Source: Actinomycetes bacterium (lineage in GTDB: Bacteria > Actinomycetota > Acidimicrobiia > Acidimicrobiales > Palsa-688). From it: a DNA stretch of 64,000 nt. Below, in pieces: positions 43,334-51,855 of the stretch (positions within the stretch are counted from its first letter, which is position 1; each line of letters begins with the position of its first letter). Below the pieces are notes generated by a model that saw only the letters and a list, made by a program, of their open reading frames with translations, was not told the origin of the DNA and searched no databases. Both the position numbers and the translations under genes were made by a program. The stretch lies in NCBI GenBank assembly GCA_021850325.1, contig JAJZMF010000024.1:186001-250000 (forward strand), given 5' to 3'.

Positions 43334-44071
43334 ATGCCTGCCGACCCCCTCCGTGGCCGCACCATCTCCAATCGCCGCCGTGGCGGCGCCCTCGTCGCGG
43401 TGTGCTGCGTCCCCCTCGGCCTTGCCGTCGGGCTGATCGTGTGGTGGGCGACCAGCTGGCCCTTCGGAGTTGTGAGCTTCGTCCTCGCCAGCGTGGTGCT
43501 CGGGGTGGCCATGTGGTGGGCGGCCGACCCCCTGGCCCGTCGGGCGCTCGGAGGTGAGCCGGCGGACCCGGTGCGCCATGCCAGGCTGTTCAACCTGGTC
43601 GAGGGGTTGCGGGTGAGCGTCGGCGTCCGTCAGCCCGAGCTACGGGTGCGGGCGGAGGGAGCGCTGAACGCCGCCGTCTGTGGCCGGCGTCGACGCAGTG
43701 CGACCCTCGTGGTCACCCAGGGCCTCCTCGACCAGATGACCCGGATGGAGCTGGAAGGGGTGCTGGCCCAGCAGCTGACACGTATCCGCTGCTACGACAT
43801 GCTCCCGGCGACGGTCACGGTGGCCACGCTGGGCATAGGTGCCACGTTGCTGGCACCCCCCGAACCGGTGACCGCCATGGACAGGGCCGCGGTGGGCTTC
43901 ACCCGCTACCCGCCCGGACTGGTCTCGGCCCTGGAGAAGATGGCGGACAAGGGCACCTACGTGCGCGGGGGCTCACGGGTCACCGCCCACCTCTGGTTCG
44001 CCGAGCCTTCGGCCGGGGCCGGGCAGTGGGCCCCTCTGCAGGACCGGGTCGAAGCGCTACGTGAGCTCTGA
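43334..44071 (+). CDS. M48 (HtpX-like) homologue lacking the zinc motif
   Basis: A 245-residue membrane protein. Two N-terminal helices ([39 protein letters not shown]) and the [42 protein letters not shown] segment align with HtpX, as does TAHLWFAEP near the C-terminus. The HEXXH zinc site is QQLTR (residues 146-150), so both histidines and the catalytic glutamate are gone. It is therefore a pseudo-peptidase, perhaps regulatory. The frame is intact and the rest well kept, so it does not look like decay. TAGAGT lies ten bases before ATG 43334. Confidence 0.82.
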   Translation: MPADPLRGRTISNRRRGGALVAVCCVPLGLAVGLIVWWATSWPFGVVSFVLASVVLGVAMWWAADPLARRALGGEPADPVRHARLFNLVEGLRVSVGVRQPELRVRAEGALNAAVCGRRRRSATLVVTQGLLDQMTRMELEGVLAQQLTRIRCYDMLPATVTVATLGIGATLLAPPEPVTAMDRAAVGFTRYPPGLVSALEKMADKGTYVRGGSRVTAHLWFAEPSAGAGQWAPLQDRVEALREL

Positions 44072-44122
44072 GGCCGGGCCTGGGCGTGCCCAAACCCCTG
44101 CAGGCCAGGGGCGCCCGGCCGA

Positions 44123-44128
44123 TAGGAT
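44123..44128 (+). promoter_or_regulatory. Leaderless -10 element of pdxS
   Basis: TAGGAT, eight bases before ATG 44137. Confidence 0.6.
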
Positions 44129-44136
44129 CGTGGGTC

Positions 44137-45081
44137 ATGAGCTCCACTGACCCAGCCGAGGCGACCTCGGGACACAACAGCGCGGCCGGCGCGCCGGCGG
44201 GCACGAGGGCCACCGGCACCTCCCTGGTCAAGAGGGGCCTGGCCACGCAGCTACGGGGCGGCGTGATCATGGACGTGGTCACCCCCGAGCAGGCCGTGGT
44301 GGCGGAGGAGGCCGGGGCGGCGGCGGTGATGGCCCTGGAGAGGGTGCCGGCCGACATACGCCGTGACGGAGGCGTTGCCCGGATGAGCGACCCGGCGCTG
44401 GTGGAGGCCATCAAGGCGGCGGTGAGCATCCCGGTGATGGCCAAGGCGAGGATCGGCCACTTTGCCGAGGCCCGGGTGCTCGAGACGTTGGGCGTCGACT
44501 ACATCGACGAGAGCGAGGTGCTGACCCCGGCCGACGAGGTGCACCACATCGACAAGTGGCCGTTCACCGTGCCGTTCGTCTGCGGTGCCAACAACCTGGG
44601 CGAGGCGCTCCGGCGTATCTCCGAGGGGGCGGCCATGGTCCGCTCCAAGGGGGAGGCGGGCACCGGTGACGTCAAGGAGGCGGTGCGCCACCTGCGCCAG
44701 ATCCTGGGTGACATCCGCAAGATCACCCAGGCGGACCCGGCTGAGCGCTATGCCTGGGCGAAGCAGCTGCAGGCACCGGTGGAGCTCGTCAACGAGGTGG
44801 CGGCCACCGGGGAGCTCCCCGTCCCGCTCTTCTGTGCCGGGGGGATCGCCACGCCGGCCGATGCGGCCCTGGTGATGCACCTGGGAGCGCAGGCCGTCTT
44901 CGTGGGGTCGGGCATATTCAAGTCCGCCGACCCGCCCCGCTTCGCCCGGGCCATCGTGGAGGCGACCACGCACTACCAGGACTACCAGATCGTGGCCAAG
45001 GTGAGCCGCGGCCTGGGAGAGGCCATGCGCGGCGAGGAGTCGGGCGGCGTGGTCACCAGGCTCTCCGACCGGGGCTGGTAG
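44137..45081 (+). CDS. pdxS: Pyridoxal 5'-phosphate synthase, lyase subunit PdxS
   Basis: Builds PLP from ribose 5-phosphate, glyceraldehyde 3-phosphate and ammonia delivered by PdxT; 314 residues, TIM barrel. The two catalytic lysines are present in [13 protein letters not shown] and [11 protein letters not shown], and the [13 protein letters not shown] aspartate is in place. The first 30 residues are a disordered Ala/Gly/Thr-rich extension before [12 protein letters not shown]. Downstream come pdxT and yebC, as in mycobacteria. Confidence 0.97.
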   Translation: MSSTDPAEATSGHNSAAGAPAGTRATGTSLVKRGLATQLRGGVIMDVVTPEQAVVAEEAGAAAVMALERVPADIRRDGGVARMSDPALVEAIKAAVSIPVMAKARIGHFAEARVLETLGVDYIDESEVLTPADEVHHIDKWPFTVPFVCGANNLGEALRRISEGAAMVRSKGEAGTGDVKEAVRHLRQILGDIRKITQADPAERYAWAKQLQAPVELVNEVAATGELPVPLFCAGGIATPADAALVMHLGAQAVFVGSGIFKSADPPRFARAIVEATTHYQDYQIVAKVSRGLGEAMRGEESGGVVTRLSDRGW

Positions 45082-45105
45082 GCCCCGTGGGAAAGGTGCC
45101 CCCAG

Positions 45106-45780
45106 GTGGTGGCGCCCAGGGTTGCCTTCACCGGCCGGGTGGGCGTTCTCGCCCTGCAGGGTGACTTCCGCGAGCACATCGAGCTGCTGGGCTCGCTGGG
45201 TGTGGAGGCCTACCCGGTAAGGGGGCCGAGCGAGCTCGAGAGGGCCGACGCGGTGGTCCTGCCCGGAGGCGAGTCGACCACCATGTCCCTGCTACTGGAG
45301 AGCTCGGGCCTCCTCGGCCCTCTGGTCGCACGCCTGAGCCGGGGCCTGCCCGCACTGGGCACCTGCGCCGGCATGGTGCTGCTGGCCAGCGAGGTGCTCG
45401 ACGGACGTGCCGACCAGCACCACCTGGGTGCCATCGACATCTCGGTACGGCGCAACGCCTTCGGCCGGCAGCGGGAGTCGTTCGAGGCGGACCTCGAGGT
45501 GGTGGGCCTGGACCGGCCCCTCCATGCGGTGTTCATCCGGGCACCGGTAGTGGAGAGGGCGGGCCCGGGCGTCGAGGTCCTGGCCTCGGTGCAAATGGCG
45601 GACGGCACCGTGCGGCCGGTCGTGTGCCGTCAGGGCCAGGTGCTCGTCACCTCGTTCCACCCCGAACTGGTGGGCGACGCCCGTCTGCACGCAGCTTTTC
45701 TCAGCAACATCCCAGCCGGAACAAGGCCAGTTGCAACAGGGCCAGCCAGAGCAAGGAAGGACCATGTCAGGGCACTCTAA
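45106..45780 (+). CDS. pdxT: Pyridoxal 5'-phosphate synthase, glutaminase subunit PdxT
   Basis: Class I glutamine amidotransferase that feeds ammonia to PdxS; 224 residues. The triad is Cys87 in GTCAGM, and His185 and Glu187 in SFHPEL; the LPGGESTTM oxyanion strand is intact. The start is GTG 45106. The C-terminus runs about 30 residues past the usual end ([18 protein letters not shown]) and overlaps yebC by 17 bases, and the encoded tail may simply tolerate the yebC ribosome-binding site. Confidence 0.95.
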   Translation: MVAPRVAFTGRVGVLALQGDFREHIELLGSLGVEAYPVRGPSELERADAVVLPGGESTTMSLLLESSGLLGPLVARLSRGLPALGTCAGMVLLASEVLDGRADQHHLGAIDISVRRNAFGRQRESFEADLEVVGLDRPLHAVFIRAPVVERAGPGVEVLASVQMADGTVRPVVCRQGQVLVTSFHPELVGDARLHAAFLSNIPAGTRPVATGPARARKDHVRAL

Positions 45781-46516
45781 GTGGGCCACTACAAAGCACA
45801 AGAAGGGCGCGTTGGACAAGGCCCGGGGCAAGCTGTTCGCAAAGCTGATCCGCCAGGTGGAGGTGGCCGCCCGGGAAGGTGGCGGCGACATCGACGCCAA
45901 CCCGACGCTGCGCACCATGTTCCAGAAGGCGCGTGACTCCTCGGTACCTCTGGACACCATCGAGCGGGCCATAAAGCGGGGCACGGGCGAACTCGAGGGC
46001 GTGCGCTACGAGCAGGTGACCTACGAGGGCTACGCCCCCTGCGGTGTGGCGGTGATCGTCGAGTGCCTGACCGACAACCGCAACCGCACCGGAGCGGACA
46101 TAAGGGCCGTCTTCAGCAAGAACGGGGGGTCGATGGCCGAACCGGGCGCGGTGTCCTGGCAGTTCGAGCGCAAAGGCGTGGTCAGTGTGACCAGGGCGCC
46201 GGGCCTGGCGGAGGACGACCTGACCCTGGTGGCGGCGGACGCCGGTGCCGATGACGTCCGGGACAACGGCGAGGGCTGGGACGTCATCACCCCGCCCGGG
46301 GACCTGGCTGCGGTGCGCAGTGCCATCGAGGGGCAGGGTTGGCCCGCCAACGCCGAGCTCACGATGCTGCCGTCCCAGTCGGTGCCCATCTCCAGTGAGA
46401 GCGACGCCCGCAAGGTGCTCCGTCTGATCGACCTGCTCGACGACCACGACGACGTCCAGAACGTCTACGCGAACTTCGACATACCCGACTCCGTTCTCGA
46501 CCTCGTCGAGGTTTGA
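45764..46516 (+). CDS. yebC: YebC/PmpR family protein
   Basis: A 250-residue DUF28 protein. The start [23 protein letters not shown] and the [25 protein letters not shown] segment are diagnostic. Members were described as transcription regulators and more recently as factors that help ribosomes through polyproline stretches. ATG 45764 follows AGGAAGG inside pdxT, so translation is coupled. The neighbouring ruvCAB genes are a conserved context, but a terminator-like hairpin separates them here. Confidence 0.95.
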   Translation: MSGHSKWATTKHKKGALDKARGKLFAKLIRQVEVAAREGGGDIDANPTLRTMFQKARDSSVPLDTIERAIKRGTGELEGVRYEQVTYEGYAPCGVAVIVECLTDNRNRTGADIRAVFSKNGGSMAEPGAVSWQFERKGVVSVTRAPGLAEDDLTLVAADAGADDVRDNGEGWDVITPPGDLAAVRSAIEGQGWPANAELTMLPSQSVPISSESDARKVLRLIDLLDDHDDVQNVYANFDIPDSVLDLVEV

Positions 46517-46534
46517 GCGGCTGCTGCTACGCCG

Positions 46535-46572
46535 AGGCGGGGCCGGGTTACCCGGGGGCGCCGGCCCCGCCT
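46535..46572 (+). terminator. 12-base-pair hairpin between yebC and ruvC
   Basis: AGGCGGGGCCGG (46535-46546) and CCGGCCCCGCCT (46561-46572) pair perfectly around a 14-base loop. It ends two bases before the ruvC -10, insulating the SOS-type promoter from pdxST-yebC read-through. No T-tract. Confidence 0.7.
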
Positions 46573-46574
46573 GG

Positions 46575-46580
46575 TAAGGT
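46575..46580 (+). promoter_or_regulatory. Leaderless -10 element of ruvC
   Basis: TAAGGT, eight bases before GTG 46589. The LexA-type box at 46583-46594 covers the expected transcription start. Confidence 0.65.
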
Positions 46581-46582
46581 CC

Positions 46583-46594
46583 GAACTTGTGTTC
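46583..46594. promoter_or_regulatory. LexA box on the ruvC start codon
   Basis: GAACTTGTGTTC, a perfect GAAC-N4-GTTC. The GTG start codon (46589-46591) lies inside it, so repression would act at the transcription start of a leaderless mRNA. Confidence 0.85.
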
Positions 46595-47233
46595 GTTCTG
46601 GGCATAGACCCCGGTCTGAGCCGTTGCGGCTTCGGCGCCGTGCGCCAGGTCGGGGCCCGGCCCGAGGTGGTGGCCTCGGGCGTCATCACCACCCCGCCGG
46701 GTGGGGACCTTCCCGCGCGCTTGGCGCAGCTGGCCGGGGAGCTGCGTGAGCTCCTCCGCCGGACGGGACCGGACGTAGTGGTGGTCGAGCGGGTGCTGTT
46801 CCAGGCCAACGCCAGGACCGCCATGTCCGTCGGGCAGGCGAGCGGCTTGGCTCTGGTGGCGGCGGCTGAGCGGGGCGTGCCCGTGGTCCAGTACAGCCCC
46901 AACGAGGTCAAGCAGGCCGTGACGGGCTGGGGCGGCGCCGGCAAGGAACAGGTCCAGCGCATGGTGCAGGCCCTGTTGCGCCTACCCGAGAAGCCTTCGC
47001 CCCCCGACCGGGCCGATGCCCTGGCCCTGGCCTTGTGCCACCTGGCAGTGGCGCCCCTGGTAGCCGCGGCGGAGAGGGCCGCGGTTGCCCTCGCCCGACC
47101 AGCCCCCGGCTCTGAGCGGCCCGGCGCCGTCCTGCCGGCGGGCGCCGGGCCCGGCCCGGGCCGCCGGCTCCGCCTGCCCGCTTCGGGGCGGCAGCCGACG
47201 GGCAGGGCCGTGGCAGCCGAGGGCCGGTCGTGA
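46589..47233 (+). CDS. ruvC: Holliday junction resolvase RuvC
   Basis: Endonuclease that cuts Holliday junctions moved by RuvAB; 214 residues. The acidic metal ligands are Asp7 ([10 protein letters not shown]), Glu67 (VVVVERVLF), Asp140 and Asp143 ([14 protein letters not shown]). The last 55 residues are a Pro/Ala/Gly/Arg-rich tail beyond the usual 170-residue protein. GTG 46589 lies inside the LexA box. The stop overlaps ruvA (GTGA). Confidence 0.95.
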   Translation: MFVLGIDPGLSRCGFGAVRQVGARPEVVASGVITTPPGGDLPARLAQLAGELRELLRRTGPDVVVVERVLFQANARTAMSVGQASGLALVAAAERGVPVVQYSPNEVKQAVTGWGGAGKEQVQRMVQALLRLPEKPSPPDRADALALALCHLAVAPLVAAAERAAVALARPAPGSERPGAVLPAGAGPGPGRRLRLPASGRQPTGRAVAAEGRS

Positions 47234-47883
47234 TCGGTTCGTTGCGGGGGTCGCTCCTCGAGCGGACGGTACGGGCCGACCACAGCCTGGAGCTGTTGGT
47301 CGAGACAGGCGGGGTCGGTTACCGGGTGCAGGTGCCGGCCGGGGTGGCGGGCCGGGCCGGGGACCTGGGCGGGCCGGTCTTCCTATATGTGCACACCCAC
47401 GTTCGGGAGGACGCCCTGGTGCTCTACGGCTTCTCCACCCGGGAGGAGCGCGACTGCTTCGAGCTGCTGTTGGGGGCCCACGGCGTCGGCCCGTCGCTGG
47501 CGGTCTCGCTGTTGTCGGCGCTGTCGCCGGTGGCGCTGCGCCGAGCCGTGGCCGACGAGGACCTCGACGCCCTGACCGTGGTACCCGGCGTGGGCAAGAA
47601 GACAGCCGCACGCCTGGTGCTCGACCTTGCCACCCGGTTTGCGCAGTTGCCGGCGGTCCCGGAGGCCGGCGCTCAGACGGGCACCGGCCCCGGCGACGGG
47701 CGGTCACCCGAAGCGGGCGCGGCGCCGGACCGGGCGCAGCAGCGGGACGAGGTCAAAGTGGCGCTCGGCTCCCTCGGTTACGGCCCCGACGAGGTGAGGC
47801 AGGTCCTCGCCCGCCTTCCCGCCGAGGGGACGGCGGAGGAGCTCCTGCGCCACGCACTGCGCGAACTGGCCGGCCGGGTATGA
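47230..47883 (+). CDS. ruvA: Holliday junction DNA helicase subunit RuvA
   Basis: Tetrameric junction-binding subunit; 217 residues. The OB-fold N-terminus reads [13 protein letters not shown] with [17 protein letters not shown]-like strands, the two helix-hairpin-helix motifs are in [19 protein letters not shown] and [17 protein letters not shown], and domain III ([16 protein letters not shown]) binds RuvB. A 40-residue Gly/Pro-rich linker precedes domain III. GTG 47230 and ATG 47880 overlap their neighbours by four bases, a tightly coupled ruvCAB operon. Confidence 0.95.
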   Translation: MIGSLRGSLLERTVRADHSLELLVETGGVGYRVQVPAGVAGRAGDLGGPVFLYVHTHVREDALVLYGFSTREERDCFELLLGAHGVGPSLAVSLLSALSPVALRRAVADEDLDALTVVPGVGKKTAARLVLDLATRFAQLPAVPEAGAQTGTGPGDGRSPEAGAAPDRAQQRDEVKVALGSLGYGPDEVRQVLARLPAEGTAEELLRHALRELAGRV

Positions 47884-49061
47884 CCGGCCCGGTTGCGGGC
47901 GACCGGTACGGCAGCGGGGTGGGCGCCCCCGGCCGGGACGCCCCGGACGGTGACCAGGCACAGGCCGGGGCGGAGGCACCGACGGGGCTGGAGGCACGGG
48001 GGCTGGAGCAGGTGGGCGTGGACGTGGACGTGGAGGGCCGGCTCCTGGGGCCGGCGGCGGGCCCCCTGGAGATGGCCGAGGAGGTCTCGCTGCGTCCCCG
48101 CCGGCTCGGGGAGTTCGTGGGCCAGGCGCAGCTGAAGGAGCACCTGTCGATCATGCTGGAGGCGGCCACCCGCCGGGGTGAGCCCGTCGACCACATGCTC
48201 TTCGCCGGGCCGCCGGGCCTGGGCAAGACGTCGTTGGCCGCCATCGTGGCCAACGAGATGAACGCCGGGTTCCGCGTCACCTCGGGGCCCGCCCTGGCCC
48301 GGGCCGGCGACCTGGCGGCGCTGCTCACCAACCTGGCCGAGGGCGACGTCCTCTTCGTGGACGAGATCCACCGTCTGGCCCGGCCCGTGGAGGAGATCCT
48401 CTACCCGGCCATGGAGGACTTCCAGCTGGACATCGTCCTGGGCAAGGGGCCCGCGGCGAGGAGCCTGCGCCTCGACCTGCCACCGTTCACCCTGGTGGGT
48501 GCCACGACCCGTACGGGCCTGGTCACCGGGCCGCTCCGGGACCGCTTCGGGCTGGTGGCGCGACTGGACTACTACTCGGCAGCCGACCTCGAGCTGATCG
48601 TGAGGCGTTCGGCGGGCCTGCTGGGGGCGGTGATCGACCGTGGCGGCGAGGTCGAGGTGGCGCGGCGTTCACGCGGTACCCCGAGGTTGGCCAACCGGCT
48701 CCTCAAGCGGGTGCGTGACTACGCCGAGGTGCGGGGCAACGGCTCGATCGACCGGGCCGTGGCGAGCGAGGGCCTGGCCCTGTTCGAGGTGGACGAGCTG
48801 GGCCTCGACAAGGTCGACCGGGCGCTGCTGAGCGCGCTGTGCACACGCTTTGGCGGAGGGCCCGTGGGGCTGTCGACGTTGTCGGTGGCCGTCGGGGAGG
48901 CACCCGAGACGGTGGAGGACGTCTACGAGCCGTTCCTGCTCCAGCTCGGTATGCTCATGCGCACCCCACGGGGCCGCGTCGCCACTCCGGCAGCGTTCGC
49001 CCATCTGGGTGTGGAACCGCTGTCACCGGCCGAGGCCGGTCATCCCGGGTTGTGGGGGTAG
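47880..49061 (+). CDS. ruvB: Holliday junction DNA helicase subunit RuvB
   Basis: AAA+ motor of branch migration; 393 residues. Walker [10 protein letters not shown], Walker B FVDEIHRL, the sensor [18 protein letters not shown] and the C-terminal winged-helix region ([16 protein letters not shown]) are complete. About 60 acidic, Gly/Ala-rich residues precede the usual start region ([18 protein letters not shown]), longer than most RuvB proteins. ATG 47880 overlaps the ruvA stop, so I keep it, though a later start cannot be excluded. Confidence 0.96.
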   Translation: MTGPVAGDRYGSGVGAPGRDAPDGDQAQAGAEAPTGLEARGLEQVGVDVDVEGRLLGPAAGPLEMAEEVSLRPRRLGEFVGQAQLKEHLSIMLEAATRRGEPVDHMLFAGPPGLGKTSLAAIVANEMNAGFRVTSGPALARAGDLAALLTNLAEGDVLFVDEIHRLARPVEEILYPAMEDFQLDIVLGKGPAARSLRLDLPPFTLVGATTRTGLVTGPLRDRFGLVARLDYYSAADLELIVRRSAGLLGAVIDRGGEVEVARRSRGTPRLANRLLKRVRDYAEVRGNGSIDRAVASEGLALFEVDELGLDKVDRALLSALCTRFGGGPVGLSTLSVAVGEAPETVEDVYEPFLLQLGMLMRTPRGRVATPAAFAHLGVEPLSPAEAGHPGLWG

Positions 49062-49064
49062 GTC

Positions 49065-50069
49065 GTGGAGCCGCCTGACTACGAGCTGCCGGACGAGCAG
49101 GTCGCCCAGCACCCGTTGGCCCAAAGGGACGCTGCCCGCCTGCTCGTGGCACTGGGGGGCACCGTACGCCACCTGAGCGTGGCCGACCTGCCGTCCCTCC
49201 TGGGGCCGGGTGACCTCGTGGTCCTCAACACGTCGCGGGTGCTCCCCGCCCGTCTGAGGCTGGCCAAGCAGAGCGGTGGGGCGGCCGAAGTGCTGTTGCT
49301 CGAGCCGGTCCCGGGGGAGCCGGGTGCCTGGGAGGCCCTGGTACGCCCGGGCCGGCGGCTGGCTCCCGGGACGGTCCTGTACGCCCGGGGGGGCCGGGCC
49401 GTGCTCGAGGTGGGCGAGCGGCTGGAGGCCGGCAACCGGGTGGTCCGCAGCCTCGTGCCCGACCTGGGGGACTTCGGGACAGTAGCCCTGCCCCCTTACA
49501 TCCGGGCCCCGTTGGCGGACCCCGAGCGCTACCAGACCGTGTACGCCGACAACCCGGGCAGCGTCGCCGCACCGACGGCGGGCCTCCATCTGACCGAGGA
49601 GGTCCTGGCAGGCTGCCGTGCCGCCGGAGCAGGGGTGGCCGGCGTCGACCTCGCCGTGGGCCTGGGGACATTCAGGCCCATCAAGGCCGGCCCGGTGGAG
49701 GACCACACCATGCACGCCGAGCGCTACGAGGTGCCACCGGCCACCTGGGAGGCGTGCCAGGCGGCGCGGCGCGTCCTGGCCGTCGGGACCACGACCGTGC
49801 GGGCGCTCGAGTCCGCAGCCACCACCGGTCGCTTGAGCGGTAGGACCGAGCTGTTCGTGCAGCCGGGCTTCCGCTTCTCGGTGGTCGACGTGCTGCTCAC
49901 CAACTTCCACCAGCCGCGCAGCACCCTGCTGGTGCTCCTGGAGGCCTTCGCCGGGCCCCGCTGGCGTCAGCTCTACGAGGTAGCGCTGGCCGAGAAGTAC
50001 CGGTTCTTGTCCTTCGGCGACGCCATGCTGGTGGACCGCGGCGGCCGGGCCGCCCCTTCAGGGGCCTGA
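49065..50069 (+). CDS. queA: S-adenosylmethionine:tRNA ribosyltransferase-isomerase QueA
   Basis: Converts preQ1 in tRNA to epoxyqueuosine with the ribosyl group of SAM; 334 residues. Family motifs include YELPDEQVAQHPLAQRDAARLL, LVVLNTSRVLPARL, SVAAPTAGLHLTEEVL, VGLGTFRPIKAG and LTNFHQPRSTLLVLLEAFAG. It starts with GTG 49065 three bases after ruvB and is two bases from tgt, so it belongs to the ruvCAB-queA-tgt transcription unit. Confidence 0.95.
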   Translation: MEPPDYELPDEQVAQHPLAQRDAARLLVALGGTVRHLSVADLPSLLGPGDLVVLNTSRVLPARLRLAKQSGGAAEVLLLEPVPGEPGAWEALVRPGRRLAPGTVLYARGGRAVLEVGERLEAGNRVVRSLVPDLGDFGTVALPPYIRAPLADPERYQTVYADNPGSVAAPTAGLHLTEEVLAGCRAAGAGVAGVDLAVGLGTFRPIKAGPVEDHTMHAERYEVPPATWEACQAARRVLAVGTTTVRALESAATTGRLSGRTELFVQPGFRFSVVDVLLTNFHQPRSTLLVLLEAFAGPRWRQLYEVALAEKYRFLSFGDAMLVDRGGRAAPSGA

Positions 50070-50070
50070 G

Positions 50071-51243
50071 GTGTTCCGGGCGCAGGCCACGGACGGTGCC
50101 GCCCGGGCCGGGTTGGTGGGGACGGCCAGGGGCGAGGTGGTCACCCCGTGCTTCATGCCGGTAGGCACCCGAGGCGCGCTCAGGCTGATGTCAGCTGCCG
50201 ACCTCGACCTCCTGCGGCCCCAGGTCGTCCTGGCCAACACCTACCACCTGATGCTCCGTCCCGGCGCCGAGGTGGTCGCGGCCCTGGGCGGCCTGCCCGG
50301 CTTCACCGGGTGGCCGGGCCACTTCCTCACCGACTCGGGCGGCTTCCAGGTGATGTCGCTGCCGAGCCGGGTGGACGACGACGGGGTGGACTTCCGCAGC
50401 TCCTACGACGGTTCCTGGCGGCGCCTCACCCCCGAGTCGGCCGTGGCCGTCCAGCAGCTGCTCGGAGCGGACATCCAGATGGTGCTCGATGTGTGCACCG
50501 AGCTCCCGGCCGGACGTGAGGTGCTCGAGCAGGCAGGCGAACGGACGCTGGCCTGGGCGGCCCGGGCGCGGGACGCGCACCCCGGAGGCGGCCAGCAGCT
50601 GTTCGGGATCGTCCAGGGGGGGACAGAGGTCGACCTCCGGGCTGCCTACGCCCGGAGCCTGTCGGCCCTGGGCTTCGACGGTTACGGCATCGGTGGGCTG
50701 GCCGTGGGCGAGCCGCCGGCGGCCTTTGTCAGCGCCCTGGCGGCGACGCTCCCCGAGCTGCCGGCCGACCGCCCGCGGTACCTGATGGGGGTGGGGGACC
50801 CCTGGTCGGTCGTGGTGGCGATCGGGCTCGGGGTTGACATGTTCGACTGCGTCCTGCCCACCAGGCTGGGACGCCACGGGACCGCTCTGACCTCGGAGGG
50901 GAAGCTGGCCGTCAAGGCAGCCCGGTACGCACTGGACGACAGCCCCGTGGACCGGTCGTGCCCGTGCCCGGTGTGCGCCCGCCACAGCCGTGCCTACCTG
51001 CGCCACCTCTACAACGTGGGGGAGCCGACGGCCGGGCGACTGGTGAGCCTGCACAACGTGGCCTGGCTCCTGCGCCTGTGCGACGAGGCCAGGCAGGCCG
51101 TCGTGGGGCACCGCTTCGCCGCCTTTGCGGAGCAGGTGGCAGCTGTCTGGGCGCCGGCCGGTGCGCCCGCCTGGCCTGCGGAGCCCGAGGGCCCCGCCCG
51201 GGGCCCGGTCAGGTGCGCTGAAGGGCCCGCCGGGAACGACTAG
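50071..51243 (+). CDS. tgt: tRNA-guanine(34) transglycosylase Tgt
   Basis: Exchanges guanine 34 for preQ1 in GUN tRNAs, upstream of QueA; 390 residues. The substrate-binding LTDSGGFQVMSL and GIVQGG loops, the nucleophilic aspartate in GVDMFDCVLPTRLGRHG, and the zinc site CPCPVCARHSRAYLRHL are complete. The final 30 residues are Pro/Ala/Gly-rich. The TAG stop lies inside a seven-base inverted repeat. Confidence 0.96.
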   Translation: MFRAQATDGAARAGLVGTARGEVVTPCFMPVGTRGALRLMSAADLDLLRPQVVLANTYHLMLRPGAEVVAALGGLPGFTGWPGHFLTDSGGFQVMSLPSRVDDDGVDFRSSYDGSWRRLTPESAVAVQQLLGADIQMVLDVCTELPAGREVLEQAGERTLAWAARARDAHPGGGQQLFGIVQGGTEVDLRAAYARSLSALGFDGYGIGGLAVGEPPAAFVSALAATLPELPADRPRYLMGVGDPWSVVVAIGLGVDMFDCVLPTRLGRHGTALTSEGKLAVKAARYALDDSPVDRSCPCPVCARHSRAYLRHLYNVGEPTAGRLVSLHNVAWLLRLCDEARQAVVGHRFAAFAEQVAAVWAPAGAPAWPAEPEGPARGPVRCAEGPAGND

Positions 51244-51261
51244 GCTGAGGCTTTGCCTAGT
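51239..51261. terminator. Inverted repeat over the tgt stop codon
   Basis: ACTAGGC (51239-51245) and GCCTAGT (51255-51261) pair around nine bases and include the tgt TAG. A second small palindrome, CCTCAC-C-GTGAGG, follows at 51267-51279. Terminator, attenuator or protein site are all possible before yajC. Confidence 0.45.
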
Positions 51262-51313
51262 GGGGACCTCACCGTGAGGCCCGTCGGTTTCACCCCTGGA
51301 CTACTGACTTCAC

Positions 51314-51850
51314 ATGCACCTTACCCATAGCGTCCTCCAGCTCATCGCGGCTGGCACCACCAGCACGACAGCTAAAGGGACCGCGACCAACAGCTCCGGT
51401 TCCTACCTGCTGCTGGTGGTCATCATCCTCTTCGGCGTGCTCTACTTCGTGCGCATCCGGCCCAACCAGAGACGGCGCATGCAGGCCATGCGCCAGGCCA
51501 AGACCTTCGACCTGGGCGACGAGGTCGTCGCTGCGGGGATGGTCGGCACGGTGGTGAGGATCGGGGAGTCCGAGGTGGACGTAGAGGTCTCCCCCGGCGT
51601 CGTCGTGCAGTTCGTGAACCAGGCGGTCCAGCGGCGGGCCGCCTTCGTGGCCAGCCAGCAGGCGCGTGCCGGCGGGCGGGGTGCCTTCGGACGGCCGGCG
51701 CCCTCCAGTGGCCCCCCGGCCGGTACGCCCACCGCCGGGCCTGTGATCGACGTTGCAGACAGCGGTCAGGCCGGCGGTGGCCAGGCGAGCAACGGCGCTG
51801 CCGGTCAGAGCGCCACCGACGGCATGTGGCCGCCGAGCGGGGAGCGCTAG
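51314..51850 (+). CDS. yajC: Sec translocase accessory protein YajC
   Basis: Small partner of SecDF; 178 residues. A Thr/Ser-rich N-terminus precedes one membrane helix (SYLLLVVIILFGVLYFV), then RIRPNQRRRMQAMRQAKTFDLGDEVVAAGMVGTVVRI, the YajC cytosolic signature. A 70-residue Gly/Ala/Pro-rich tail extends it beyond the usual length of about 110. It lies six bases before secD. Confidence 0.92.
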   Translation: MHLTHSVLQLIAAGTTSTTAKGTATNSSGSYLLLVVIILFGVLYFVRIRPNQRRRMQAMRQAKTFDLGDEVVAAGMVGTVVRIGESEVDVEVSPGVVVQFVNQAVQRRAAFVASQQARAGGRGAFGRPAPSSGPPAGTPTAGPVIDVADSGQAGGGQASNGAAGQSATDGMWPPSGER

Positions 51851-51855
51851 GCAGT

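Noticed and set aside
40874-43579. 901-codon reverse-strand frame over the PAS-GGDEF-EAL gene
   Set aside because: The forward strand carries all GGDEF and EAL motifs; the reverse translation is low-complexity shadow.
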